This document shows, in pieces, positions 39,601-49,072 of a stretch of DNA of 64,000 nucleotides (position 1 is its first letter; each line of letters begins with the position of its first letter). A model generated the notes under the pieces. That model saw only the letters and a list, made by a program, of their open reading frames with translations, had not been told where the DNA came from and ran no database searches. This stretch comes from Staphylococcus equorum. GTDB taxonomy: Bacteria; Bacillota; Bacilli; Staphylococcales; Staphylococcaceae. Where the stretch lies: the NCBI RefSeq assembly GCF_001747895.1, contig NZ_LNNB01000009.1, forward strand, positions 186,001-250,000, read 5' to 3'. A program made the translations under genes and the position numbers.

Positions 39601-40958
39601 TGAATAAAATATTAATTGCAAATAGAGGAGAGATTGCGGTAAGAATCATTCGTGCATGTCATGATTTAGGATTACAAACTGTGGCTATATACTCTGAAGG
39701 AGATAAAGACGCTTTACATACTCAAATTGCTGATGAAGCATATTGCGTTGGCCCAACACAATCTAAAGATTCTTATTTAAATATCCCAAACATTTTATCT
39801 ATCGCAACATCAACAGGTTGTGACGGTATACATCCTGGCTACGGATTTTTAGCGGAAAATGGTGATTTCGCTGAACTATGCGAGGCCTGCCAACTGAAAT
39901 TCATTGGACCAAGTTACGAATCTATCCAAAAGATGGGTATTAAAGACGTTGCTAAAGAAGAAATGAAACGCGCGGAAGTGCCTGTTGTCCCAGGCAGCGA
40001 AGGTCTTGTAAAGGATATCGACGATGCAAAAGGCATTGCCGATAAAATTGGTTATCCAGTTATTATTAAAGCAACTGCTGGCGGTGGCGGTAAAGGTATC
40101 CGTGTGGCTCGTGATGAAAAAGAATTGGAAACTGGCTTTAAAATGACACAACAAGAAGCGGAAACTGCGTTCGGTAATGGTGGTCTATATCTTGAAAAAT
40201 TCATTGAGAATTTCAGACATATAGAGATTCAAATCATGGGTGATAGTTTTGGTAACGTTGTCCATTTAGGTGAACGCGATTGTACAATACAACGTAGAAT
40301 GCAAAAACTTGTTGAAGAAGCGCCATCTCCAATTTTATCTGAAGAGAAACGTCAAGAAATGGGTAATGCTGCAGTCAGAGCAGCAAAAGCTGTTAATTAT
40401 GAAAACGCAGGTACAATTGAATTTATATATGATTTAGATTCTAATGATTTTTACTTCATGGAAATGAACACACGAATCCAAGTTGAGCACCCAGTAACAG
40501 AAATGGTTACAGGTGTAGATTTAGTTAAATTACAATTGAAAGTTGCAATGGGCGAAAAATTGCCATTCAAACAAAAAGATATCAAAATAGAAGGTCATGC
40601 GATGGAATTCCGTATCAATGCTGAAAATCCATATAAAAACTTCATGCCTTCACCAGGTCAAATCACCCAGTATTTAGCACCAGGTGGCTTCGGCGTAAGA
40701 ATTGAATCAGCATGTTATACTAATTATACGATTCCACCATATTATGATTCTATGGTTGCTAAGCTCATTGTGCATGAGCCAACTAGAGAAGAAACGATTA
40801 TGACAGGTATACGTGCGTTAAGTGAGTATCTCGTTTTAGGTATAGATACTACGATTCCATTCCATATTCGTTTGTTAAATAATGAGATTTTCAGAAGCGG
40901 AGAGTTTAATACTAAGTTTCTTGAAAAATATAATATCATGGATGATCAAACTAAATAG
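39600..40958 (+). CDS. accC: Biotin carboxylase of acetyl-CoA carboxylase
   Basis: ATP-dependent carboxylation of the biotin on AccB. ATP-grasp fold with NRGEIAVRIIRACHDLG at the N-terminus, KATAGGGGKGIR (glycine-rich loop), ERDCTIQRRMQKLVEEAPSP, and MNTRIQVEHPVTEMV with the catalytic Glu/Arg. 452 residues, complete. accA and accD are not nearby, as usual in staphylococci. Confidence 0.96.
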   Translation: MNKILIANRGEIAVRIIRACHDLGLQTVAIYSEGDKDALHTQIADEAYCVGPTQSKDSYLNIPNILSIATSTGCDGIHPGYGFLAENGDFAELCEACQLKFIGPSYESIQKMGIKDVAKEEMKRAEVPVVPGSEGLVKDIDDAKGIADKIGYPVIIKATAGGGGKGIRVARDEKELETGFKMTQQEAETAFGNGGLYLEKFIENFRHIEIQIMGDSFGNVVHLGERDCTIQRRMQKLVEEAPSPILSEEKRQEMGNAAVRAAKAVNYENAGTIEFIYDLDSNDFYFMEMNTRIQVEHPVTEMVTGVDLVKLQLKVAMGEKLPFKQKDIKIEGHAMEFRINAENPYKNFMPSPGQITQYLAPGGFGVRIESACYTNYTIPPYYDSMVAKLIVHEPTREETIMTGIRALSEYLVLGIDTTIPFHIRLLNNEIFRSGEFNTKFLEKYNIMDDQTK

Positions 40959-40970
40959 GAGGTATGTGAA

Positions 40971-41333
40971 ATGGTCAAAGTATCAGAAACCTCACATTCC
41001 AATTTAGGAAAAATAGAAATTGCACCTGAGGTATTAACAGTTATAGCAAGTATTGCAACAGCTGAAATAAAAGGGATACAAGGTCATTTTAAAGAATTAA
41101 AGGATAGTAGTATTGAAAGGTTTACTAGAAAGCAACTGAGTAAAGGTGTTAAAGTTGATACAAGAGAAGATGGTATCTATATTGATGTCTATTGTTCATT
41201 GTCCTACGGTATCAATATTTCAGAAACAGCAAAAACAATCCAAAGTACTATTTTTAATTCTGTAACAACGATGACCACAATTGAACCTAGCCAAATCAAT
41301 GTTCATATTACACATATTGAACCAACCAATTAA
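40971..41333 (+). CDS. Asp23/Gls24 family protein (YqhY-like)
   Basis: 120 residues of the Asp23/DUF322 family: GKIEIAPEVLTVIASIATAEIKGIQGH, then a central YIDVYCSLSYGINISETAKTIQ strand-helix unit. In B. subtilis YqhY lies after accC and its loss perturbs acetyl-CoA carboxylase regulation, so a role tied to fatty acid synthesis is plausible here as well. Starts 12 bases after accC; SD AGGAGGTATG. Confidence 0.88.
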   Translation: MVKVSETSHSNLGKIEIAPEVLTVIASIATAEIKGIQGHFKELKDSSIERFTRKQLSKGVKVDTREDGIYIDVYCSLSYGINISETAKTIQSTIFNSVTTMTTIEPSQINVHITHIEPTN

Positions 41334-41455
41334 AATTATATAAGCAAATTTACTTTTAAATACATTTGTAGATATGTAATAACGAATATTTCAATGTATT
41401 TGTTATTACGTTTCTCAAATGATTTACAAAAATACAATGCTTGAAGGAGTTTATA

Positions 41456-41842
41456 ATGAGTCGAAAAGAATCCAGAACACAAGCCTTTCAAACTCTTTTT
41501 CAACTTGAAATGAAAAATAGCGAATTAACAATTGAAGAAGCAATTAGTTTTATTACAGATGAAAACCCAGACTTAGAATTCGATTTTATCAACTGGTTAG
41601 TAACTGGAGTAAAAGATCATGAAACGATTTTAGATGAAAAAATCCGACCACATTTAAAAGATTGGACACTAGACCGTTTATTGAAAACAGATCGCATTAT
41701 TTTAAGAATGTCTACTTTTGAATTGTTACATAGTTCAACGCCACAAAAAGTAATTATAAATGAAGCTGTTGAATTAGCGAAACAATTCAGCGATGATGAT
41801 CATTATAAATTCATCAATGGTGTATTGAGCAATATTGAATAA
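41456..41842 (+). CDS. nusB: Transcription antitermination factor NusB
   Basis: All-helical RNA-binding protein that works with NusE (S10) on rRNA antitermination. 129 residues with [17 protein letters not shown] at the N-terminus and [26 protein letters not shown] at the C-terminus, both family hallmarks. Start ATG 41456 lies six bases after GAAGGAG (41443-41449). Confidence 0.94.
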   Translation: MSRKESRTQAFQTLFQLEMKNSELTIEEAISFITDENPDLEFDFINWLVTGVKDHETILDEKIRPHLKDWTLDRLLKTDRIILRMSTFELLHSSTPQKVIINEAVELAKQFSDDDHYKFINGVLSNIE

Positions 41843-41856
41843 AAGAGTGATATAAA

Positions 41857-43194
41857 ATGGCAGACTATTTAAGTGTTTCCGCATTAACTAAATATATTAA
41901 ATACAAATTTGACCAAGATCCCCATTTACAATCTGTATTGATTAAAGGGGAATTGTCTAACTTTAAAAAGCATAGCAGTGGTCATCTTTATTTTAATGTG
42001 AAAGATAAAAACAGTGTCATTAGTGCAATGATGTTTAAAGGCAATGCTTCTAAAATTGATTTTGATCCTAAAGAAGGTGACGAAGTATTACTAGAAGCAC
42101 GCGTTTCTGTTTATGAGCGTAGAGGGAATTATCAAATCTATGTTAATAAAATGCATATTGATGGGGTAGGTAATTTATACCAAAAATTAGAACAATTGAA
42201 AAAGAAATTAACTAAAGATGGTTTTTTTGATCAAAATCATAAAAAGTTAATTCCTAAATTCCCCAAAAAAATAGCAGTGTTAACTGCAGGTACTGGAGCG
42301 GCAATTAGAGATATTCATACGACGATAAATAGTCGATATCCACTAGCTGAACAAGTTCAAATTAATACTTTAGTACAGGGTGAACAAGCTAAAAATGATA
42401 TCGTCGAAAAGATACAACAGGCTGATCAATTAAATGTTGATACAATTATCATAGGTCGTGGTGGTGGTTCTATAGAAGATTTATGGAACTTTAACGAAGA
42501 AGATGTAGTAAAAGCAATATATTTTTGTGAAACACCAATCATATCCGCAGTTGGACATGAAACTGATTTTACATTAAGTGACTTCGTAGCTGATGTACGT
42601 GCTGCTACACCAACACAAGCAGCAGTAATGGCAACACCCGATCAATATGAATTACGTCAATATTTAAAGCAAACGAACCTTTCACTCACTCGTTTTATTA
42701 AACAACATATGCAACAACAAAGAAAACACTTGGAACATGTATCTTCATATTACAAGTTCCAAACACCAACTTTGTTATATGACCAACAAATTCAAAAACG
42801 TGATGATTTAGAAAAGCAGTTAAGCCTATCAATGAATTTAAGAATTAAAAATGAACAGCAACAATTACAACTATTAACTAATAAGTTTAACTTGAAAAAT
42901 TTCAAACAAAATATTAATAGAGAACAATTAACAAATAATCAAAAGCGTACAGATTTAAATAAAGTCATGAATAATTTTATTACCAATCAACGAAATAAAC
43001 TTGCTAGTAAACTAGAAAGCTTAAATAATCTAAGTCCAACAAACACAATGTTACGTGGCTATACAATTGTGAATAAAGATGATGATGTAATAACGAGTAC
43101 GAATGACTTAGCTGAAAATGATAACATTGTATTAACAATGAAAGATGGCGTTGTTGATGCACAAGTTAAGAAAGTAAGGTGTAAAGATGAGTAA
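41857..43194 (+). CDS. xseA: Exodeoxyribonuclease VII large subunit
   Basis: Degrades single-stranded DNA with XseB. N-terminal OB fold (residues 1-100: [39 protein letters not shown]), central catalytic domain with [13 protein letters not shown] and [18 protein letters not shown], then a long coiled-coil region (about 270-400) that binds XseB chains. 445 residues. Overlaps xseB by eight bases. Confidence 0.95.
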   Translation: MADYLSVSALTKYIKYKFDQDPHLQSVLIKGELSNFKKHSSGHLYFNVKDKNSVISAMMFKGNASKIDFDPKEGDEVLLEARVSVYERRGNYQIYVNKMHIDGVGNLYQKLEQLKKKLTKDGFFDQNHKKLIPKFPKKIAVLTAGTGAAIRDIHTTINSRYPLAEQVQINTLVQGEQAKNDIVEKIQQADQLNVDTIIIGRGGGSIEDLWNFNEEDVVKAIYFCETPIISAVGHETDFTLSDFVADVRAATPTQAAVMATPDQYELRQYLKQTNLSLTRFIKQHMQQQRKHLEHVSSYYKFQTPTLLYDQQIQKRDDLEKQLSLSMNLRIKNEQQQLQLLTNKFNLKNFKQNINREQLTNNQKRTDLNKVMNNFITNQRNKLASKLESLNNLSPTNTMLRGYTIVNKDDDVITSTNDLAENDNIVLTMKDGVVDAQVKKVRCKDE

Positions 43195-43423
43195 TAGTAA
43201 TACACAAAGTTTTGAAGAAATGATGAAAGAACTCGAAGGTATCGTTCAAAAACTTGATAATGAAAATGTATCATTAGAAGAATCTTTAAATTTATATCAA
43301 CGTGGTATGAAATTATCTGCAACTTGTGATGAAACATTGAAAGATGCTGAAAAGAAAGTTAATGAGCTCATGACTGATGAAAATGTTGAAAATGAGGAGA
43401 CGATTGATAACGATGGCGAATAA
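43187..43423 (+). CDS. xseB: Exodeoxyribonuclease VII small subunit
   Basis: 78-residue helical hairpin protein with [40 protein letters not shown], the XseB signature. Starts at ATG 43187 within the end of xseA. Acidic C-terminal tail ([15 protein letters not shown]) overlaps the start of ispA. Confidence 0.95.
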   Translation: MSNSNTQSFEEMMKELEGIVQKLDNENVSLEESLNLYQRGMKLSATCDETLKDAEKKVNELMTDENVENEETIDNDGE

Positions 43424-44294
43424 CAAGATGAATAATTTAATAGAAGAAATTAATCAAAAGTTATCTACAACTGTTCCAGAGTCTTCACTCAACACTAATA
43501 TAGAAGAGAGTATGCGTTATTCTTTAGAAGCAGGCGGTAAACGAATAAGACCTGTCTTATTATTATTAACTTTAGATATGTTATCAAATGAATATAAATC
43601 CGGATTATCATCTGCCTTAGGATTAGAAATAGTCCACACATATTCATTAATTCACGATGATTTGCCACCGTTAGACAATGATGATTATCGTAGAGGTAAA
43701 CTTACAAATCATAAAGTTTTTGGTGAATGGAAAGCGATACTTGCTGGAGATGCACTACTTACCAAAGCTTTTGAAATCATTACCAATGACTCAGATCTAA
43801 CTGATACTGTTAAAATTAAGCTGGTTAAACGTTTATCATATGCGAGCGGACACTTAGGTATGGTAGGTGGCCAAGCTTTAGATATGCAAAGTGAAGGCTC
43901 ATCAATAGATTTAAATACACTTGAAAAAATTCATAACGCTAAAACGGGTGCGCTACTTAAATTTGCAGTTATGGCTGCAGTTGATATTGCTGAACCAGAA
44001 CAATCTGTGGCAGATCTGTTAGAAACATACAGTGAACATTTAGGTTTAATGTTTCAAATTAAAGATGATTTGCTAGATATCTATGGCGATGAAGCAAAAT
44101 TAGGAAAAGCAGTAGGTAGTGATATCGAAAATGATAAAAGTACTTACGTATCTTTATTAGGCCAAACTGGTGCAGAAGAGAAGTTGAAGTTTCACGCTGA
44201 TGCCGCTTATCAGTGCTTAAATGAATTACCGGAATCATATAATACTCAAGACCTTGAAGGTATTATTGAATTATTTAATAATCGTGAATCATAA
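43413..44294 (+). CDS. ispA: Geranyltranstransferase (farnesyl diphosphate synthase)
   Basis: Condenses isoprenyl diphosphates to farnesyl diphosphate for undecaprenol, menaquinone and carotenoids. First Asp-rich motif [16 protein letters not shown], second [12 protein letters not shown], and [11 protein letters not shown] for diphosphate binding. 293 residues from ATG 43413; GAGGAGA at 43394-43400 is a distant SD, and TTG 43404 is an alternative start. The first motif has Pro-Leu where Ala-Met is common, next to the chain-length-determining region. Overlaps xseB by 11 bases. Confidence 0.93.
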   Translation: MANNKMNNLIEEINQKLSTTVPESSLNTNIEESMRYSLEAGGKRIRPVLLLLTLDMLSNEYKSGLSSALGLEIVHTYSLIHDDLPPLDNDDYRRGKLTNHKVFGEWKAILAGDALLTKAFEIITNDSDLTDTVKIKLVKRLSYASGHLGMVGGQALDMQSEGSSIDLNTLEKIHNAKTGALLKFAVMAAVDIAEPEQSVADLLETYSEHLGLMFQIKDDLLDIYGDEAKLGKAVGSDIENDKSTYVSLLGQTGAEEKLKFHADAAYQCLNELPESYNTQDLEGIIELFNNRES

Positions 44295-44373
44295 TACGAT
44301 GCTTTAGAACATTATTTATAACTTTTTCCATCTTTAAATAATGTTCAGTTAATAAAATACTTAATAGCTCAAA

Positions 44374-44413
44374 GAATCATGCTACGTATATGTAGTGTGA
44401 TTTTTTATTGAGT
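44374..44413 (+). terminator. Terminator after ispA
   Basis: AATCATGCTAC pairs with GTAGTGTGATT (with a mismatch) and is followed by a T-run. Moderate strength. The 300-base ispA-ahrC gap otherwise contains only the ahrC promoter and operator at its end. Confidence 0.65.
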
Positions 44414-44590
44414 GAAAATATATTATTCAATAATTATTCATCAATTTAATGATTCTTTACATAATTTGCTGAAATTTTACAATTCATATTTGTATACCTT
44501 ATAGTGACATTTTACTGATATATAGCATAATTAACGTGATATATTTAGTGATATTTCAAATTAACTTTAGTAGTAGAATTCTTATGCTTG

Positions 44591-44599
44591 TGGTAAAAT
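44591..44599 (+). promoter_or_regulatory. Extended -10 promoter of ahrC
   Basis: TGGTAAAAT fits an extended -10 (TGnTAAAAT); the -35 region is poor. Predicted start of transcription is near 44606, inside the candidate ARG box. Confidence 0.5.
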
Positions 44600-44600
44600 A

Positions 44601-44618
44601 AATGTATAAATATTCGTT
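44601..44618 (+). promoter_or_regulatory. Candidate ARG box (ArgR/AhrC operator)
   Basis: AATGTATAAATATTCGTT agrees at 16 of 18 positions with the ARG box pattern WNTGAATWWWWATTCANW. Placed across the predicted transcription start of ahrC, it suggests autoregulation. Confidence 0.65.
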
Positions 44619-44634
44619 TACAGAGGTGCTATAC

Positions 44635-45087
44635 ATGGCTAAAAAATCAGTGAGACATATAAAAATACGAGAAATCATTTCAAATGAAAAGATAGAAACA
44701 CAAGATGAATTAGTAAAGCGTTTAAATGAGTACGAATTGAACGTCACTCAAGCAACTGTTTCAAGAGACATTAAAGAGTTGCAACTTATAAAGGTACCGA
44801 CTCCTGCAGGACAATATGTCTATAGTTTGCCAAATGATCGAAAATATCATCCTTTAGAAAAATTAGGTCGCTATTTAATGGATTCTTTTGTAAACATTGA
44901 TGGAACAGGCAATTTATTAGTTCTAAAAACATTACCTGGTAATGCTCAATCAATCGGTGCAATTTTAGACCAAATTGATTGGGAAGAAGTTTTAGGAACT
45001 ATTTGCGGTGATGATACTTGTTTAATTATCTGTAGAGATGATTCTGCGAGCGAAAAAATTAAGACACGCATCTTTAATTTATTATAA
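44635..45087 (+). CDS. ahrC: Arginine repressor ArgR/AhrC
   Basis: Hexameric arginine-responsive regulator. Winged HTH in residues 1-70 ([39 protein letters not shown]) and C-terminal arginine-binding/oligomerisation domain with [36 protein letters not shown]. Start ATG 44635 (150 residues) follows AGAGGTG at 44622-44628. In the conserved order ispA-ahrC-recN, recN begins 21 bases after its stop. Confidence 0.95.
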   Translation: MAKKSVRHIKIREIISNEKIETQDELVKRLNEYELNVTQATVSRDIKELQLIKVPTPAGQYVYSLPNDRKYHPLEKLGRYLMDSFVNIDGTGNLLVLKTLPGNAQSIGAILDQIDWEEVLGTICGDDTCLIICRDDSASEKIKTRIFNLL

Positions 45088-45108
45088 GTATAAGGAAGTG
45101 ATATAAGG

Positions 45109-46788
45109 ATGCTACAAACTTTATCTATTAAGCAATTTGCAATCATTGATGAATTAGAAGTGCATTTTGGTGAGGGCTTAACAGTATTAAGCGGTGAAAC
45201 AGGTGCAGGCAAATCAATTATCATTGATGCAATTGGTCAACTCATTGGCATGCGTGCTTCTTCAAATTATGTAAGACATGGGGAAAAGAAATCAATTATT
45301 GAAGGTATCTTCGACATTGATGAGAGTAAAGAAGCTATTTCCATATTACGTGATTTATCAATTGATATAGACGAAGATTTTTTATTAGTTAAAAGAGAAA
45401 TCTTTAGTTCTGGAAAAAGTATGTGTAGAGTGAATAATCAAATTGTTACATTACAAGACTTGCGAAAAATAATGCAAGAATTGTTAGATATACATGGTCA
45501 GCATGAAACGCAATCATTATTAAAGCAAAAATATCATTTACAATTATTAGATAATTATGCAGAGGATACATATAAATCTTTGCTTGATGATTATGTGTCT
45601 ACTTTTGATCAATATAAAGCTAAAAAGAAAGAACTTGAAGATTTGGAAACTGCAGATCAAGCACTGCTTCAGCGATTGGATTTACTTAAATTTCAATATG
45701 AGGAATTACAGGAAGCTCAATTAACTGATGAAGAAGTTTCACAACTTGAAACAGATATTAAACGCATTCAAAACTCTGAAAATTTAAGCCTAGCACTAAA
45801 CAATGCACATCTAACATTAACTGATGAACATGCAATTACCGATCGTTTGTATGAATTAAGTAACCAACTTCAGTCAATTAGTGATATTTTGCCTGATAAA
45901 TATGATCGCCTTAAAGAAGAGGTAGATCAATTTTACTACACATTAGACGATGCGAAACATCAGCTATATGATGAACTCACAAACACTGAATTTGATGAAC
46001 AATATCTTAATGAACTAGAAGCTAGAATGAACGTATTAAATAGCTTGAAACGCAAATATGGCAAAGATATTAGTGAGCTTATTGTTTACCAAGATAAATT
46101 GGATAATGAAATCAACAAAATTGAGAACTATGAAGAGAGTACGTCACAATTGCGTGAAGAAATAGAATCACTTTATGATAAAGTTTTCAAGTTAGGTGAA
46201 AAATTATCTCAAGAACGTCGTGTTGTAGCTCAATCACTGCGAGACAATATTGTGGATGAAATTCAAAACTTACAAATGAAAGACGCGAACTTAGAAATTT
46301 CCTTTAAACCATTAGATACACCTAACCGTGAAGGCATTGAATTTGTAGAATTTCTAATAAGCCCTAATAAAGGTGAACCGCTTAAAAGCTTAAATAAAAT
46401 CGCTTCTGGAGGAGAATTATCTAGAATTATGTTGGCGCTCAAAACAATCTTTGTAAAAACAAGAGGGCAAACAGCGATTTTATTTGATGAAGTAGATTCT
46501 GGTGTTTCAGGTCAAGCAGCACAGAAGATGGCTCAGAAAATGAAAGACTTAGCACAACATATACAAGTAATCTGCATTTCTCATTTACCACAAGTAGCGA
46601 CAATGAGTGATCAACATTTATTTATTAGTAAAGCTTCTAAAGATGACAGAACAACTACTCATGTTAAAGAATTAACCGGTGAAGAACGTATTGATGAAGT
46701 AGCAAGAATGATTTCTGGAGCAAGTGTTACTGAGCTTACACGTCAGAATGCTAAAGAAATGATAGAACAAAATCACCTTAATGATTAA
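45109..46788 (+). CDS. recN: DNA repair protein RecN
   Basis: SMC-like ATPase acting early at double-strand breaks. Walker A SGETGAGKSI near residue 30, a long central coiled coil (about 150-360) and, at the C-terminal head, ABC signature ASGGELSRIMLALK with Walker B AILFDEVDSGVSG. 559 residues; SD AAGGAAGTGATATAAGG before ATG 45109. Confidence 0.96.
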   Translation: MLQTLSIKQFAIIDELEVHFGEGLTVLSGETGAGKSIIIDAIGQLIGMRASSNYVRHGEKKSIIEGIFDIDESKEAISILRDLSIDIDEDFLLVKREIFSSGKSMCRVNNQIVTLQDLRKIMQELLDIHGQHETQSLLKQKYHLQLLDNYAEDTYKSLLDDYVSTFDQYKAKKKELEDLETADQALLQRLDLLKFQYEELQEAQLTDEEVSQLETDIKRIQNSENLSLALNNAHLTLTDEHAITDRLYELSNQLQSISDILPDKYDRLKEEVDQFYYTLDDAKHQLYDELTNTEFDEQYLNELEARMNVLNSLKRKYGKDISELIVYQDKLDNEINKIENYEESTSQLREEIESLYDKVFKLGEKLSQERRVVAQSLRDNIVDEIQNLQMKDANLEISFKPLDTPNREGIEFVEFLISPNKGEPLKSLNKIASGGELSRIMLALKTIFVKTRGQTAILFDEVDSGVSGQAAQKMAQKMKDLAQHIQVICISHLPQVATMSDQHLFISKASKDDRTTTHVKELTGEERIDEVARMISGASVTELTRQNAKEMIEQNHLND

Positions 46789-46840
46789 TAATGCGAACGT
46801 ATAAATACTACTTTACTTATAGGGAAAGGTGTTGGTTTTC

Positions 46841-47737
46841 ATGCAATATCAACATTTAATTGATCCGACTACAACTTTAAAAGGTAATATAGCCATTTTA
46901 TATGCAAATGATGAAAAGATGCTTTCAGTCGTGATAGAAGCACTTACTTTAACAGATATAGAAGTGTTTTTATATGATACACATGATCCTACTGAAATCA
47001 TTAGATCTTTTAATATAGATGCACGATTATTAAACAGAATTCACATTTATACATTTGATGATGAAAATGAATTATTTAAACAATGTGCACAAGATTTATC
47101 ACGCGGTAAAGTTTCGATGTTAATGAAAGGTAATTTAACGTCTTCATCATTACTATCTTTTGTTTTAAGTAATAAAAATTTTATAGAAAATCATGGTTTT
47201 CTAAGTCATGTCGCATGTTTCGATATACCAAATTATCATAAAACATTAATGATGAGTGATGTTGCTTTAAACATTTCACCTTCAGTAGAGGAAAAAAGAC
47301 AAATTATTAAAAATTTGTCAGTATTTAGTAAGGCATTAGGTTATGAACAATTTAAAGTAGGTTTATTATCATCTGTCGAAAAAGTTACAAGGAAAATCCC
47401 ATCTTCTACGGATTCTGAAAAAATCAAAAATATTTTTAATAGAGATATGGATGATTATTTAATTGTTGACGGTCCTCTAGCTTTTGATAATGCAATCAGT
47501 ATGGAAAGCGTTATTAAAAAGAATATAAAGTCTACTGTAGCTGGTGATGTCGATGCTTTGCTTGTATCACATATTGATGTTGGCAACGCGTTATACAAGT
47601 CATTCACATACTTTGGTGGTGCACGTGTAGCAAGCCTAGTTTTAGGCGCAAAATTTCCAATTGTACTTACTTCTAGAGCTGATAATAAACAAAACAAACT
47701 TGATTCATTATTGTTAGCCCTAAAAGTTTTAAATTGA
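46841..47737 (+). CDS. ptb: Phosphate acyltransferase of the Pta/Ptb family (phosphate butyryltransferase)
   Basis: Converts branched-chain or butyryl-CoA and phosphate to acyl-phosphate and CoA, first step after the branched-chain dehydrogenase. 298 residues; the PTA/PTB fold is seen in KVSMLMKGNLTSSSLLSFVL, SHVACFDIP, DVALNISPS and the C-terminal DALLVSHIDVGNALYKSFTYFGGA. Start ATG 46841 lies about ten bases after AAAGGTG. The gene is quite diverged in the N-terminal third. Its neighbour buk supports the butyryl/branched assignment rather than phosphotransacetylase. Confidence 0.85.
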   Translation: MQYQHLIDPTTTLKGNIAILYANDEKMLSVVIEALTLTDIEVFLYDTHDPTEIIRSFNIDARLLNRIHIYTFDDENELFKQCAQDLSRGKVSMLMKGNLTSSSLLSFVLSNKNFIENHGFLSHVACFDIPNYHKTLMMSDVALNISPSVEEKRQIIKNLSVFSKALGYEQFKVGLLSSVEKVTRKIPSSTDSEKIKNIFNRDMDDYLIVDGPLAFDNAISMESVIKKNIKSTVAGDVDALLVSHIDVGNALYKSFTYFGGARVASLVLGAKFPIVLTSRADNKQNKLDSLLLALKVLN

Positions 47738-47801
47738 CCTTGCTATGAAAGGCTCATTTTACTTGTTGCCATATAAAATAGGTTATTAATTTTATATTTT
47801 G

Positions 47802-47836
47802 TCTATTTGATGTAAAATATAAGTGGATATTATAAA
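47802..47836 (+). promoter_or_regulatory. Candidate promoter of the buk-bkd operon
   Basis: TTGATG (47807-47812) and TATAAA (47831-47836) at 18-base spacing, about 165 bases before buk. Several AT-rich alternatives exist, so the position is uncertain. Confidence 0.4.
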
Positions 47837-47871
47837 TAGTTTAATATAATCCTTTTATGTGCGATGACTTT

Positions 47872-47902
47872 TTCAAAGTTGACTATTTATTTCAACTTTG
47901 AA
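47872..47902 (+). promoter_or_regulatory. Inverted repeat in the buk leader
   Basis: TTCAAAGTTGA (47872-47882) and its exact reverse complement TCAACTTTGAA (47892-47902) flank a nine-base AT-rich spacer. No T-run follows, so a simple terminator is unlikely. It could be an operator or an RNA hairpin about 100 bases before the buk start. Confidence 0.6.
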
Positions 47903-48000
47903 GCTGGTAATCTAGCCGTTGCATAATAATAAAAGCTATGTTCCTTGAGCAGTTAAAGTTAATAACTTTCTATTTTATTTTCAATAAAGAAGGTGGGGCA

Positions 48001-49062
48001 ATGTCTCAAATTTTAGTGCTTAATTTAGGAAGCACATCTTCTAAGGTTGCTATTTATACAGATGCGTATTGCAATTATAACGAAATAATACGGCATGACC
48101 TCGAAATTACTTCCTTAAATTTGATAGAACAAATCAAACATCGACGATTTGAAATTGAACGTTTTGTAAAAAATATAGCTGGTGTGAATTTTAGTGCCTT
48201 TGATGGCATTGCGTGTAGAGGGGGATTATTGAAACCCATACGTGGTGGCGTTTATACAATCAACGAAACGATGTATAATGAACTTCGAACATTTAAATAC
48301 GGTGACCATGCATCTAATTTAAGTGGGGTTATCGGTTACGAATTAAGTCAAGATCTTCAAATACCTGTTTTTACAATTGACCCTGTAGTTGTAGATGAAT
48401 TAATGGATATTGCTAGAGTTACAGGTATCAAAGATATTAAGCGAAGGTGTATTTTTCATGCATTAAACCAAAAAGCTGTTGCAAGCTTATATGCAAATTC
48501 ATCCAGTAAAACATATAAACAAGTTAACGTTATTGTTGCTCATATGGGTGGCGGTATAACTGTTGGCGCACATAAACAGGGTCTTGTCGTTGATGTGAAC
48601 GAAGGCTTGCTAGGCGAAGGTCCTTTTAGTCCTGAACGGGCAGGTTCTATACCAAATGATTTGTTATATGAATATGGTTATAAACGCAATTTTACACCAC
48701 AAGAAATGAATCACTTTTTGAGCAAAGAAGGTGGTTTTGTTAATATGTTTAAAACAAATGATTTAAAAATGTTATCACGTAAATATGAATCAGATAGTGA
48801 TGTAAAACTAGCGTTTGATGCATTAGCATATCAAGTCGCGAAAGCGATTGGTGAACGCGCAATCGTTTTTAAAGGAAACGTTGATCAAGTTATCCTTACT
48901 GGCGGACTGAGTTATAATAAAATATTAACATCCTTAATCCAATCTTATGTCGATTGGATAGCACCGGTGACAATCTACCCCGGTGAAAAAGAAATGGACG
49001 CTTTAGCGACTCGCACATCGCTTGTTTTAGAAGGTATAGAAAGTGCTAAAGTTTATAGTTAG
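48001..49062 (+). CDS. buk: Butyrate (branched-chain acyl) kinase
   Basis: Acetokinase-family enzyme that makes ATP from butyryl- or branched acyl-phosphate. VLNLGSTSSKVAIY at the N-terminus, FHALNQKAV, VAHMGGGITVGAHKQG and ILTGGLSYNK are the ASKHA phosphate and adenosine motifs. Start ATG 48001 (353 residues) follows AAGGTGG; the upstream in-frame extension of 21 codons does not look conserved. It overlaps no gene upstream; the next gene begins 10 bases after its stop. Confidence 0.92.
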   Translation: MSQILVLNLGSTSSKVAIYTDAYCNYNEIIRHDLEITSLNLIEQIKHRRFEIERFVKNIAGVNFSAFDGIACRGGLLKPIRGGVYTINETMYNELRTFKYGDHASNLSGVIGYELSQDLQIPVFTIDPVVVDELMDIARVTGIKDIKRRCIFHALNQKAVASLYANSSSKTYKQVNVIVAHMGGGITVGAHKQGLVVDVNEGLLGEGPFSPERAGSIPNDLLYEYGYKRNFTPQEMNHFLSKEGGFVNMFKTNDLKMLSRKYESDSDVKLAFDALAYQVAKAIGERAIVFKGNVDQVILTGGLSYNKILTSLIQSYVDWIAPVTIYPGEKEMDALATRTSLVLEGIESAKVYS

Positions 49063-49072
49063 GAGTGCAAGC

